Shown in pieces: positions 51,426-62,529 of a DNA stretch of 64,000 nucleotides. The position numbers and the translations under genes are program-made. Where the stretch lies: contig OY727097.1 of the NCBI GenBank assembly GCA_963402885.1, positions 1 to 64,000 on the forward strand. Reading direction: 5' to 3'. The first letter of the stretch is position 1. Each line of letters opens with the position of its first letter. The DNA comes from Antedon bifida. Its lineage: Eukaryota > Echinodermata > Crinoidea > Comatulida > Antedonidae. The notes under the pieces were generated by a model. That model ran no database searches. It saw nothing but the letters and a program-made list of their open reading frames with translations, and had not been told where the DNA came from.

Positions 51426-52788
51426 GTGGAATAGAGTTAAAGGCATGCGGCCACTGTGTTTGGGGTTCACAGAATTATACGTCCCCCTTTCCACCACACA
51501 TCATGAGGCGACAACATCAATGCATCTGGTGATGTGCTGGAAACGACCCCAAAAGGCTGTGGCAGGGCCTTAGTGCTGAGGCAGGGAGAGCTTTTTTTTT
51601 ATTTAATTTTTTTTTTCAACCTGTATTCGATCTCGTAAATTGTATGTTTGCCGCCCTCAATTTTAAAAGAAATTGAATTTTATATTTTCATCGCAGGTGT
51701 ACGAAACGGTTGGTATGCCGTGCGTTGTTATGCAATGGTTGTGCAGGTGTAGTGGGAAATATGGTATTGTTAGTCATTCGCGGTCAACACGCCACACTGT
51801 TAAATTTAGATTTTGTTAATCAATGTTGCTACAACATTGGTAGCGAAAATGTCCGATTCATGCAAGATATTGTATTGTAAAATGTTATGAATAAACTTTT
51901 ATGGTAGTTGGTGTGTATGGCCGCACCGTCTTCGGAATAAACATGTTTTAAACAGATAGTTTGTCTCCGATGGTTTTTGTATAGGGTTTATTAGCTCTGC
52001 CCCAACCATGATGGGCTAATACTGGAGACTTAATATTTAATTTCATATTTCAATGAATTATAGGTGCACTTTACGAGGACAAGCTCTTTTGTCCTGGTGA
52101 GTCTTATATAGTTTGTTTCATATAATTTAAAATCATGTAAAGTGCCATTTTTTCGGGCGGGAACCTATGCAGCTCTATTTTTCAAAATTGTCTTTGCTCA
52201 GCCCCAAGCATGGTGGGGTACTGAAGATTCTTATACATGTCGTTTGAAAAAATAATAGATGTCATTTCCGGAGACCTTGCAGCTCTATTTTAAACAGTTT
52301 CGGAATAAACATGTTTTAAACAGATAGTTTGTCTCCGATGGTTTTTGTATAGGGTTAATGGAGAGTGAAATAAGATCAAATATAGAACATTTGCAAAGAT
52401 GCCGATTTCTAGACCAATTTCGAAGCTTAGACTAATTCCGCCGCCGGGCTAGGCCTTATACGAAGTCGAGTTTTAAAGTATAAAACCCCACCTAAAATCT
52501 TGAAGTCGCATCTGGATAATTGAAATTTTAACATTATCATAGGTGATTATGTATAGTTATAAGTATAAGTGCAATTCTTTGCTCTATTTTCATTATTAGC
52601 TCTGCCCCAACCATGGTGGGCTAATACTGGAGACTTAATATTTAATTTCATATTTCAATGAATTATAGGTGCACTTTCCGGGGACAAGCTCTATTGTCCT
52701 GGTGAGTCTTATATACTAGTTTGTTTCATATAATTTTAAATTATTTCATCATAAATATCACATTAAATAACCTTGTTAAAACCAAAAT

Positions 52789-52861
52789 GACCAGTTAGCT
52801 CAGTCGCCTGAGCGTCGTGTTGACAACACGTATGTCGTGGGTTTGATTCCCACGCTGGTCG
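52789..52861 (+). repeat. tRNA-like SINE head, plus strand, copy 4
   Basis: The acceptor here is GACCAGT, which pairs better with GCTGGTC than the GATCAGT of the other copies. The T loop has GGTTTGATTCC, a damaged B-box. The body is internally deleted and ends at GAGGCAGGGAG, directly joined to the 52975 repeat. Confidence 0.8.
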
Positions 52862-52974
52862 GTGGAATAGAGTTAAAGGCATGCGGCCACCACGAAAACA
52901 TCAATGCATCTGGTGATGTGCTGGAAACGACCCCAAAAGGCTGTGGCAGGGCCTTAGTGCTGAGGCAGGGAGTA

Positions 52975-53085
52975 TTGTTTTTAAGCTGTAGTATATCTTA
53001 GAATTTGTAATCTTGGGTCTTAGCTTTCGTGATCTTAGGTCTTAGAGGGTCTTAGCTTTTGTGGTCTTAGGTTTCGTGACACCCG
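52975..53085 (+). repeat. Dispersed repeat with CTTAGG words, copy 2
   Basis: Homologous to 4533-4640: TATTGTTTTTAAGCTGT, TATATCTTAGAATTTGTAAT, then repeated CTTAGG and TTTCGTGA words. It starts exactly where the tRNA-derived body of the last array unit ends. Confidence 0.8.
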
Positions 53086-53559
53086 TGTCTAGGTGGTAAT
53101 TGTCCGGTTAGTAGGCCTAGTTTTCCGGGTGGTAGTTGTCCTATAGACCCCATTTTATGAGCACATTATGCATAATTAGGCTACTCAACGTATTTACAAA
53201 ACTTTGTTTTAGAACTATAATAAACAATACAACTACTATTAGCTAGAATTATGTAATATAAGCACGTATAGTAATAAGTATAAACTACGCGCCGTGTGTG
53301 CTTCTGGCCATGTTAATTGCAATTCATTTGATCCAGCACGCTCGAAGTGTTAACTGAATCAAGATTCAAGAAATTGTATTGCTCCATAATTGAAGAAAAT
53401 AATAAAACTACAAAGAAAAATACATCAAATATAGCATCCTCCATCGGGTGTCGCATGCCTCGCTGGCTTGCAGTCTGTCAATACCCGATCTGCTTGTCCG
53501 GACGTGACACGACGGCTGCACAAACGCCGAACGAGATCGAATGAATGGGATTTCCTAAT

Positions 53560-53660
53560 GTGACGTCACTGTCAACAGACTTGTTTAGACCTCTCTCCCC
53601 TTTTGAGCTATTTGTGGCGCTGACTTTGTCTTTAGTTTCGCTATATATACAGCGGGAGCT
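53560..53660 (+). promoter_or_regulatory. Probable DNA ligase gene promoter
   Basis: A perfect palindromic CRE, TGACGTCA, lies at 53561-53568 and a TATA-like CTATATATAC at 53641-53650, about 265 bp before the ligase start codon. A moderately CpG-rich stretch precedes them. Spacing suits a CREB/ATF-responsive promoter, but no transcript start is known. Confidence 0.5.
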
Positions 53661-53914
53661 TCATATAGGTTCAATTTTCTTTTGTAGTTTGTTTTCATCA
53701 TATTAATATACAAGGTGTTTTACCATACCAGTGGATACTGAAGTCTGATATTTCACGTACTCCCATATTGGTATAGAATAGCTCTGGATACTGTTCTCTG
53801 TAGACTGTAGTGTAGGCCTACTAACTAACACACACAATAGTAGTACAGCAGTACTACGTTTTACTACTCGTACTAACTAAGTTATCGATTCATTGGCCTA
53901 AAATCGTCTAAAAT

Positions 53915-56445
53915 ATGCCGAGAAAACAAACAACAAAACGCACTAAAACTGCGGCTAATAAAGGAAAAGGTGATGACAGCCAGAATGATTCAGCCAAGAA
54001 GATGAAATCAGACGAAGGTTAGTAAAATTATATGTTGTTAATGTTAGTAATAATAATAATATATTTTTTGAATGATTCCTCAGTTCCTTTTATTTTAATA
54101 CAACAATACCAATGGCATGATACTGGATCCATGGAGAAGTTAGACTATATTTATAGCTCCATGATCTTAGGGGTGGCGCATAATAAAACATACCGATAAT
54201 ACGACAGTATAACTCTACGAGAGAGATACGTACTGTAAGAGATACTATTTTTCTGTTTATATAATAAATGTATGTATTGATATTGAAATATTGAGTTGCC
54301 TCTGCATTTTCGCCTTTCGCATGCCACCACATAAACCCATGTTTTATATTTTAGATTCTGTTTTGGAAGCTCAGGATGAATCCCAAGATACCAGCACTAC
54401 TAATGCCTTTACAAGTGCTGTCCAGATCACTGAAAACGATACAAAAATACCTGGTGGTGAAAACAAGGTTTCTTATGAAGACCAAACGTACTTAAAGAGA
54501 AATGATAAACCTGGAACACTTGTCATGCTGGCTCAAAAATACACCGATGAGTAAGTATAATTATAATAATAACCGAATAAATATTAATTATGCTTTTATT
54601 CTCTAGGAATGGCAACCAATTTTAGTCTGTTTTGATATAAATTAAATAAGGGTATATACTTCGTAAATGGCAACTTTTAAAATAATGAATGAGGTCATTA
54701 TATTGTGTTATCTAAAGTTTCAAATCACCTAAACAAATTCCTAGTGATTAAAATGTATACTAGCATTTTAATATAGGGGTATTGGTCATGTACTGCCACC
54801 AAGGTTTTTCAATTCCACAATTTCACCACCAAAAATTAACTAAATCAGATGCCTTACTTGACCGTATTTCCTTTTTTTAGTACTGAACCTAAGGGCTGGT
54901 GGATGAGTGAGAAGTTGGATGGATTACGTGCGTTCTGGAATGGAAATAATTTTTACTCCAGACTTGGAAATAAATTTGATGCTCCTAAGTATTTCACAAA
55001 AGTAAGATAAATGTATTTACAATAAACCCAAATACTAGTTAAAATTTAACATATTTTTTTCTTGACCTAAAAATACAGCTCACAATAACATATACTGTAA
55101 TTGATATGTCTTTCTTTCCTAGAATTTTCCAAAAGACATACAACTTGATGGAGAGCTGTTTTTGGATAGAGGACAATTTCCCAAGGCAGTCAGTATTGTA
55201 AAAACTCATGGTGTTGACAAAGGATGGAAAAATCTCAAATTTGAGGTACAAATTTAAAATCATTATATACAAGAACTGTCAATTTTAAAATAATATCCTC
55301 CTATCTCCATGATTCCATCCATTGTGAAAAAAAAATCTAATTGTAATATTACTAGTTTGATTGTTCGATCCTATTTAGTAAAAACTGTATTATCCGTAAC
55401 TTGTAGATCTTTGATGCACCTAATATTGAAGCCACGTTTGAAGACAGAATTGAAGCTATAGCAGATTACTTTGACAAAAACAGGTTTGTATGAGTTTCAA
55501 TGTGGTGGTCAAAACTTAGTTTCTTTTTGCATAATTATTTATACTGGTATTTTGATACTTTGTACGTTTATTTTCAGCAATCCATATGTTCATGTTTTGG
55601 AACATGTTTTGTGCAAAGGCAAAGAACATGTTGAAGAGCAACTAAAGCTGGTTGAGGCAGTGAACGGAGAAGGCCTTATGATACGAGAAGCCGGCTCAGA
55701 GTATGAATTTGGGGTCCGCTCAAGTACTTTGTTGAAAATAAAATCCTTCTATGATGCCGAGGTAAAGCAACTTTAGATTATTGAAATCAATCCTTAATAT
55801 CCCATAATAATGCCATTAAATAACAAAACAACAAATGTTATTCAAATTTTATTTTAACAATCTATTAATTACTTTATTTTATTTAGGCCATTGTTATTGG
55901 CTATGAACCTGGGAAAGGCCGTAACACAGGTGTAGTAGGCGCTCTTCGGTGTAAAATGGAAAGTGGAATTGAATTTTCTGTTGGGTCAGGGTAAGTTAGC
56001 ATATTTTAATTAATACGTCTAGTATAATTTATATAATTATGTATATTATCTTAATGCTTGATTTCCATCATGCCAAATAATCCATCTACTATTTCACCAA
56101 TGTTTTTTATCTGAATTTAGATTAAATGATGCTGATCGCCGCAAACCACCAAAGAAAGGAAGTATTATAACTTACAGATTCCAAGAATTGACAAAATCAA
56201 AAAAACCAAGATTTCCAACATTTGTAGGTCAGTATCTTTAATATCAAATTTTTTTGAGTGTCTTCTCAAGTACATGTGATATATGATTTAGTACAGTATA
56301 CTTTCAGAATTATTAGTGGTTATTGAATGTTGTAGAATAAAATTGATTGATAGGTATTGTTTAAAATGTTTTTTTAATTGCAGGTGTTCGTATTGATGCT
56401 GATAAACCTAAGGATGCTGTACTGCCAACTGGCAAGACTGTATAA
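53915..56445 (+). CDS. Minimal ATP-dependent DNA ligase (LigE/LigK type)
   Basis: Seals nicks in duplex DNA through a ligase-AMP intermediate. Nine exons join in frame to 358 aa: 53915-54017, 54355-54550, 54881-55001, 55123-55245, 55407-55483, 55578-55761, 55887-55990, 56121-56227, 56384-56445. Nucleotidyltransferase motifs are all visible: I EKLDG (Lys111 nucleophile), III QLDGELFL, IIIa KFEIFDAP, IV GEGLMIRE, V LLKIKSF. An OB-fold region follows (GYEPGKGRNTG, SGLND) and motif VI-like KPRFPTFVGVR ends it. There is no N-terminal DNA-binding domain, zinc finger or BRCT, unlike animal LIG1, LIG3 and LIG4. The closest remembered relatives are bacterial LigE (Haemophilus/Neisseria type) and kinetoplastid mitochondrial ligase. 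Residues 1-34 are Lys-rich (nuclear or mitochondrial targeting possible) and 35-90 look disordered. Introns argue against contamination. The exon 8 donor is GTCAGT. Confidence 0.94.
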
Positions 56446-56802
56446 AGATTAACAAAGATAGTTTTGATGATCAAGTATTAATTTATAAGCAACATTGTAA
56501 TGGAGTATGTAACAACTATTTAAACGTACAATTTTGAATTACTTACAGGTGTTATTATGATTCTAAATTAAGTTATACTCGGGCCAAATGATTGCAATGA
56601 AATAGACATTCATTATTGTTTTGGAAATGTATATGTTTTGAATTGATGGTTTTTACATTTTTTATTTGATGATAATTCATAATGCATGATAGATTGCTGT
56701 ATTATTTATCTTTATTAGATATTACTAAAAGATGTCTGATTTGGGACATAATTTACAAGACGCAAAGTAGACATTAGATAAACATTTTCTGTTTATTCAC
56801 TT

Positions 56803-56930
56803 AATAAATCTTTCAATATTTGTATTCAAATCAAATGTAAACATTGATATTTAACTGTATATTTTTGTAAGACAATTTTAACATTAGCTTGTGTATTTAA
56901 TATTTCAATATCAACTGAGACAGCAATAAA
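56803..56930 (+). terminator. Poly(A) signals after the ligase gene
   Basis: AATAAA occurs at 56803-56808 and again at 56925-56930, about 360 and 480 bp after the ligase stop codon. Either could set the 3' end. Confidence 0.5.
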
Positions 56931-57375
56931 GAATATATAAATTCAATTTTTAGTATAATGTTCAATAGAAAATTAGTGCAATTTCCTTGTATGGAATGTT
57001 TTAGAAATTAGTGTAATTGCAAGCAATTGAAGTATCAAATATTTGTATAATTTAAATTTGTTGTTTGTTGTCTGTAGGCAGCTGGAATGATGGTTAAATC
57101 ATGTTTTATTTTTTAGTGCGGGTGTAATAAATCTAGATAATCAGAAATATTGTTTTATTTTGAATTAAATACTATACAATGTATTGAGAAATACTGTATT
57201 TGTGATTGGTTGCCTAGTTAGTCAAAGCGTAATTACTCGTCGCGGGGTGAACAAGTAGGCCGCCGCCACCGGTGGGGAAACGATTCGTTTTTTAACGCGA
57301 CGTGTGTTTTTGTTGTGTGGTACAGCTGCTAGCTTCTAGGCCTCCTACTACAATTTGTATTTATTTTTTTGTAAA

Positions 57376-59098
57376 ATGGTGTATAATACAGTGGATAAGA
57401 CTGGATTTAAGGTAAATATAAGTATGATTGTATGTGGACATATGCGAGGCTATCTACTAGGCTAGTTTGGCCTTTCTGTTCTAGTCTAATACAACTACTA
57501 GCTAGGTGTATTACTATTATTAGAGACGTTTCGCCCCAGGGACGGTTATGCCCGGGACGTTTCGGCCCAGGTTTATATTACCTTATATGATCTAAAAATA
57601 TTATTATTAATAATAATTTCCATGATATAGGAATGACGTGAAAACAATTTGATATGCAAAAAACAGCAGTAACCAACAGCATTACCTCACTCAGTCACAG
57701 TTTTATAAATGAATTAAATATTATTAATTAATAAACAAGAAGAGAATGATGATGATGAATGATAATTCTAATTTAAACATTAAACTGTTGCATCATTAAT
57801 ACTTGTCCATTTATTTGCACTTTATTAAAGTACTGTATATGATTTAAACACAGTACAGTACACTAATCTATATATTTGGTGTTTTTGTAGTGGTCTATTG
57901 AAGATAAACCAGTAACCATAGCAAAATGGGATGGAGCAGCAGTAAAGAATTCTCTAGATGATGCTGTTAGAAAGGTATACAGTATTTTTTAAATGGATCT
58001 ATCCACATTTTAGGCATACTCTCTATTTATTTTGTATGTAAAAATTAATTTTGGTTTCTATCTATTGCAGATTATGAATGAGAAATATAAGTATGAGGAG
58101 AACTTTAAAATGATGGATACACGGTTGTGGATATGTACCATCTCATGTTTATTTGCAATGTTTGCACTCGGATGGGATTTTTTTTACCCATTTCCAGCAT
58201 CTAGGAATGTACTATTCTCATGTGTTGTATCATATCCTTTCTAATATAACAAGAATTAATGTATTTTGTATTTAATTAGTATACTCAAATATACAGTATG
58301 GAACAAATAATATAACTTAGTTGGAGATAACAAATAAATAAATCACTTCAATTTCCATTACACATTTTCATCACAAATTCTATCACACATTCCCATTACA
58401 ATAAATATTTTCATCACACATTCCCAACACATAACAATTTCCATTACACATTTTCATCACAAATTCTATCACACATTCCCATTACAATAAATATTTTCAT
58501 CACACATTCCCAACACATAACAATTTCTATCACACATTTTCATCACAAATTCTATCACACATTTTCTACTACTTGTTTCCTTAACTATTTGCTTACCTAT
58601 TTTATAATGATGGGCATATTAACCCTGTATACAACATACATAGAAAGGAGTCATTTCTTGGTGTCACATGAGAAGGATCAAGCTGGTATTGATCCTGATA
58701 ATGTCTGGATTATTGATTCAAGCTTAAAAAGGTAAACCTTTTTTTTTATTAAGATCCATAGAAGATTAATTTTTAAATAACTACAGGTTATTACAGTAAT
58801 ACACAATTATTATTATGATTTGATTGATTGATCACTTTATTTCAGAATAAATATTCCATATTTACAACAAATTTGACATTTATTATTTAATTTATAATCT
58901 ATTATTAGGTTTGATGATTTGTACACACTAGTGTTTCACTACACGAATGGAACAACTTGTGCACAACGTGAGTCATCTCTTACCAAATCTGTCAGCTCAT
59001 GGTTTGATGAAGACGGCACACTTCAGCTGCAACTTTTTGAAAAAGATGTACAAAGTCTTCATGATGAAATTTCATCGAGTGAAAAGAAAGATAAATGA
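57376..59098 (+). CDS. SPCS2: Signal peptidase complex subunit 2
   Basis: Non-catalytic membrane subunit of the ER signal peptidase, which helps the complex engage the translocon. Five exons give 201 aa (human 226): 57376-57411, 57891-57974, 58071-58231, 58597-58731, 58909-59098. Hallmarks: [17 protein letters not shown] near the N-terminus, [17 protein letters not shown], a first membrane segment about 59-77, FPASRNVLF as the lumenal turn, and a second segment about 88-108 ending [11 protein letters not shown]. The C-terminal domain has [13 protein letters not shown]. The N-terminus is shorter than the human Gly/Ser-rich one. Exons 3 and 4 are joined by an AT-AC (U12-type) intron, which is required for the frame to read VVSYFIMMG. 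A poly(A) signal AATAAA lies at 59214. Confidence 0.96.
57520..57575. repeat. GACGTTTCG-type direct repeat
   Basis: Two degenerate copies of GACGTTTCGCCCCAGGGACG / GACGTTTCGGCCCAGG within 50 bp in SPCS2 intron 1. The class and origin are unknown. Confidence 0.5.
58232..58596 (+). other. U12-type AT-AC intron of SPCS2
   Basis: The intron starts ATATCCTTT (58232-58240), the exact U12 AT-AC donor. It has the branch-site consensus TTCCTTAAC at 58577-58585 and ends GCTTAC at 58596, about 12 nt after the branch adenosine. Joining here gives TC+C then TAT TTT, i.e. S-Y-F as in other SPCS2 proteins. No AG exists between about 58327 and 58640, so no U2-type acceptor is available. Confidence 0.93.
58349..58570. 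repeat. 86-bp minisatellite in the U12 intron, 2.6 copies
   Basis: Copies start at 58349, 58435 and 58521 with CAATTTCCATTACACATTTT. The unit consists of A, C and T with no G, so the array contributes no AG. It lies immediately before the U12 branch site. Confidence 0.93.
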
Positions 59099-59219
59099 AT
59101 TGTTCAAATGTAAAAATAACTCAAACAATTTGATTAAAATTTATCAATATTAAAAATGGACTTTGATGTCTTCACATGGTTACAAACCATACTAATATTG
59201 GACCATCATTAATAATAAA

Positions 59220-60729
59220 ACTGATACGTCATGGTTTAATATACTGTAGTTTGTTGCACTGCTTTTCATTATGTTTGCCAAAGCTTTTTTTTTAAAGAAG
59301 TTCTTTGTTATTTGTAATTCTAAATAGTAAATACACTTTGTTAATACTGTATTTAATAAAAGAATTCGGCACCATGAATCAGAAAATAGTGTTCAAACTG
59401 TCATTCTGTGTTGCCTATACATAATAATAATTTACTGTATGTTTATCTTCCAACAAGAATCGCAGTTGCACTACGGATGAAGCAGAGATCAGTATGACAC
59501 AATTAGATAATCGTTTAAACTGCCAACCACACCCACATTGACACAGTACATCTTAATAGATTGACTCAATGTGCCAGATGATTTCAATGAAACTAAATAC
59601 TAATTTTTAGACAAAACCCGCATACAGTAATCGTAGTAGTACATAACACAAGGTTTCATGTCTGAGCATCTTGGAAAATTATTTAAAGCATTACGTAATA
59701 AAAAATAACACATATTGACACTATAATAACATAGCTTGTGAAACCACTCTATTTTTCCATGTACCTATTTTCGAATTTCGCCATCTAAAATGTTCGTTAT
59801 CTAAAATGTAAGAATAAATCCATTTTTTTTTCTGAGATAAAATAAAACATGTTTTCTAGAAATTGTATATTTTATTGCCGACTTCATAATTTCCTGATCC
59901 TCGTTTTAGATAATAATTATAATGTTTCCTTAAACGTCGGAAACTAATGTTAATAGTGCGCATGATCAGTCTGGAACAAAGGCTATTATCTACTACGACC
60001 TTACGTTTTTCTGGTGTATAAATCCTAATCAACATAATCAACGCAGTAACGGGAATTCAATGCGTAGATATTAATTACAGTATGCTACGGATGAAACCAC
60101 TATACGATCTAATAAACAACAAGTTACTGGCATCTTACTCCTAAAACATCGTAAAACTGAAGATTGTTGACATTTACAGACGAGGAGCATATGCATATTG
60201 TATCAATATATAATATATCAAAAAAAAAAGCGGTAAGAAGAAGAATTTGTATTACTTGAATATTATCTATAATTAATTACCAATAGACCTGCAGTGCCGC
60301 TTGACAGAATTGATAAGACGGTTTTAGCGTTATGTCTTACACCAAATAACGTTACTCAAAATAATATCAAGTTGAATAGGAATTAAACAGTACGTCAATT
60401 TTTCTGCTGGCAGCCTGGTCAGTTTTGGTCCCCGACTACATAATTACACATCTTAACATAATCGTTGATACAATTATGTTAATCAGTTTTTCCGATTTTA
60501 ATGTAGGCCTAATCTTTTGTTTTCTTTGTACTATTTTTAAGTTACCAATCAATACGATTTTAACATTGCACTTCCCTTACAATGATTTTCAAATAATGTT
60601 CATACGCATCGGAAAATGATCCTGGTAATAATTCATAATCACTGTTTGTAAATACAATTGATTTTAAAATTGTTGATCACGTCAGGTTAGTAGTATAGAG
60701 GCCTGCCGTGAGCCGATCGAAGGAAATCG
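59220..60729. other. Intergenic, nothing recognised
   Basis: AT-rich sequence between SPCS2 and the next gene. Short reading frames exist on both strands but none has splice sites, family resemblance or a protein-like composition that I can support. Confidence 0.55.
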
Positions 60730-60823
60730 ATGACAACAGCAGTGTATTCGAAAATAAACATGAGAAAACAATGGTTCGACAGATGTTTCAACATGAAACT
60801 AAGTTCACAAACAATAATGGAAG
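60730..60823 (+). other. Candidate alternative first exon of the 61352 gene
   Basis: ATG opens 31 codons (MTTAVYSKINMRKQWFDRCF, ending SSQTIME), followed by one base and a GTAATC donor. The phase equals that of the exon at 61352-61433, so either could splice to the exon at 61772. Alternative first exons are common in TNFAIP8 genes. Confidence 0.4.
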
Positions 60824-61351
60824 GTAATCCTATTATCTATATTATTATAATAAATAAATATGATGTTAAAACTATCGGTAACATCCTACAGATTTATACA
60901 AGTCAAGTCAATTTTCAAAATTAATTCCGAATATGTTTTGCACATCTTTTATGTTAGTCGCGAGTAATCATGGATAAAAAGTTAAAATAGTCACATTTAT
61001 TTACCGTTAATATACATTATATAAGCCTATCAATAACGTGAGACATCTTACAAACAACAATTTTAAAAAGCTATAGGCCTACATTTTACAAATGAGTAAG
61101 AGAGTCCATAACTCAACACACAGGTAAGATATTAATAATTATTAACATCACCTGAAACAACAGGTTTCACGTACGATATTAATTGATAAATAATGCAGGT
61201 AAAGATACAAGTTAATATTTAATTATTGAAAATAATATATCGTGACTCGTGAGCACATCGTTGAGTTTATTGAGGTATAAACATTTATAATCTTGTGTAT
61301 TGTCATGAAATAATAATCACATGGTGAGATTAACTGTAAAAGTCAATAGGA

Positions 61352-62529
61352 ATGAAGGGGGAACCTAGTGATGCTTTTGTTGTTAGTTATAATATTCAGT
61401 CGAAGTTCTCAATGGAAGTTATGAGATCAGAAGGTTAGTATCATTTTGGTTGATATATTTTACGATGTTGGATTTAATATCACTAAATGAATGTTCAGAT
61501 TTCAGATTTTTTAAAATTTTGTGCAAATATTGCCAGTTTCAACATAGCATGGCTAAAAGTATGAAAAACAATTATAGATCGTTTTCGTCATACTCATTTC
61601 TAAAGAAATGAAGGTATAATAATTATGATCTTACCTAGTCTGTTGTGTTGATAACACGAAGAAGAAACCCACATTTAGGGTACACGATGTACATGAGTTA
61701 AATAAATCAAAGAGTTATTTACTAGTTTGATAATCAATTTAATTGCACACATTTTCTTTCCGCTCAAACAGAACTGGAAAACATTAAACCACCATCCTTG
61801 GCAAGAAACTTATCCAAACTACAGGAATCGTTAAATATTCTTAAAATTTCAAACAAATCACTTTCTGGAGAAGTTGATGACAAGTTAGAAGAAGGGAAAG
61901 TTACTCTAGCAACCTTAGCTCGCATTCATAACTTAAGTCAAGTTATCAAAGTGATAACAATGATTGTGAAACTTAGTGACGATTTGGCCGCAGGTAAAAC
62001 TGATGTTTTGTCGACAAAGCAATCATGTTTTAAGATGGAGTTACGGAATATATATTACAGTATAAGTGATGTAAGTCAAGTTGATAAAACAAAATCTACC
62101 GTAGGCCTACTACATAAGAAATACTGTATGTATTGTTTGTAAGTTTGTATAATCAACCAATAAATCAATAATGTTAACCAATTTGAAATCACTATTAAAG
62201 ACTAGTAAAGACCACCTATAAACCAATTAATTCCATAACATTACGAATACACTTTTTTTCAGAATATAAAGAAAATAACAAATGTATGCGAACTGTTTCC
62301 GAATGACAACCCGAGAATAATGGAAGAAAACGTAAATCACATTCGAGCCTTACTTCTTTGCATTCTTACGTTGTGTGAGAAATTTGCAAAAGCAGACACA
62401 AAATCATGGTTCAATAATAAAATGTTCTTCTGGTCTCGATCTGTACTCAATCAAGTTTATGAGGCACGAGTTCAACTTCCTTACGAATTTGGTTACATAA
62501 ATGAGATGTATCTGATTGAAGACGAATGA
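61352..62529 (+). CDS. Small helical protein, possibly TNFAIP8 (TIPE)-like
   Basis: Three exons (61352-61433, 61772-62070, 62263-62529) with consensus splice sites give 215 aa. An in-frame stop precedes the ATG. There is no signal peptide or clear membrane segment; the sequence looks all-helical. Middle section: SLARNLSKLQ, then GEVDDKLEEGKV, then VIKVITMIVKL, a helix with RNIYYSI, and a C-terminal part with WSRSVLNQVYEARVQLPYEF. The TIPE family (phosphoinositide-binding regulators of cell death and inflammation, about 190 aa) shows SLALQ, EVLDEL and KNLIKMVVKL at nearly the same spacing, which is why I propose it. The conserved TIPE motifs AMTAVSFHQVDF and HGRINHVF are not recognisable, so the assignment is weak. 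The gene model is better supported than the name. Confidence 0.6.

Larger units (their letters stand above)
47160..52975. repeat. 1.8-kb tandem repeat array, about 3.3 copies
   Basis: Units recur with a period of 1837 then about 1792-1809 bp (GGTATGCCGTGCG at 48083, 49920 and 51712). Each unit holds, in order, a minus-strand tRNA-like head, T- and A-rich runs, a plus-strand tRNA-like head with a 190-bp body, and pieces containing GGTCAACACGCCACACTG. The GCGTTGTTATGC segment occurs twice per unit, so recombination between these may have built the array. The third unit is deleted and carries a nested 365-bp duplication (51934 and 52299). The last copy ends at GAGGCAGGGAG. No protein gene is supported. 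Confidence 0.92.

Noticed and set aside
47663-51497. Three identical 62-aa frames with PAWESNPRHTCCQHDAQATE
   Set aside because: They are antisense to the tRNA-like SINE head, a well-known source of false proteins.
47707-52861. Functional tRNA-Val(GAC) genes
   Set aside because: The fold is good, but each copy continues into the same 190-bp body, lies in a tandem array, and has an imperfect anticodon stem; a SINE is more likely.
61093-61124. ATG with a strong GTAAGA donor as a third first exon of the 61352 gene
   Set aside because: It ends two bases into a codon, which does not match the exon at 61772.
61772-62070. Resemblance of the 61352 gene to SPO11/Top6A around RNIYY
   Set aside because: The Arg-x-x-Tyr-Tyr match is short, and the next exon lacks the Toprim region and ends the protein at 215 aa.
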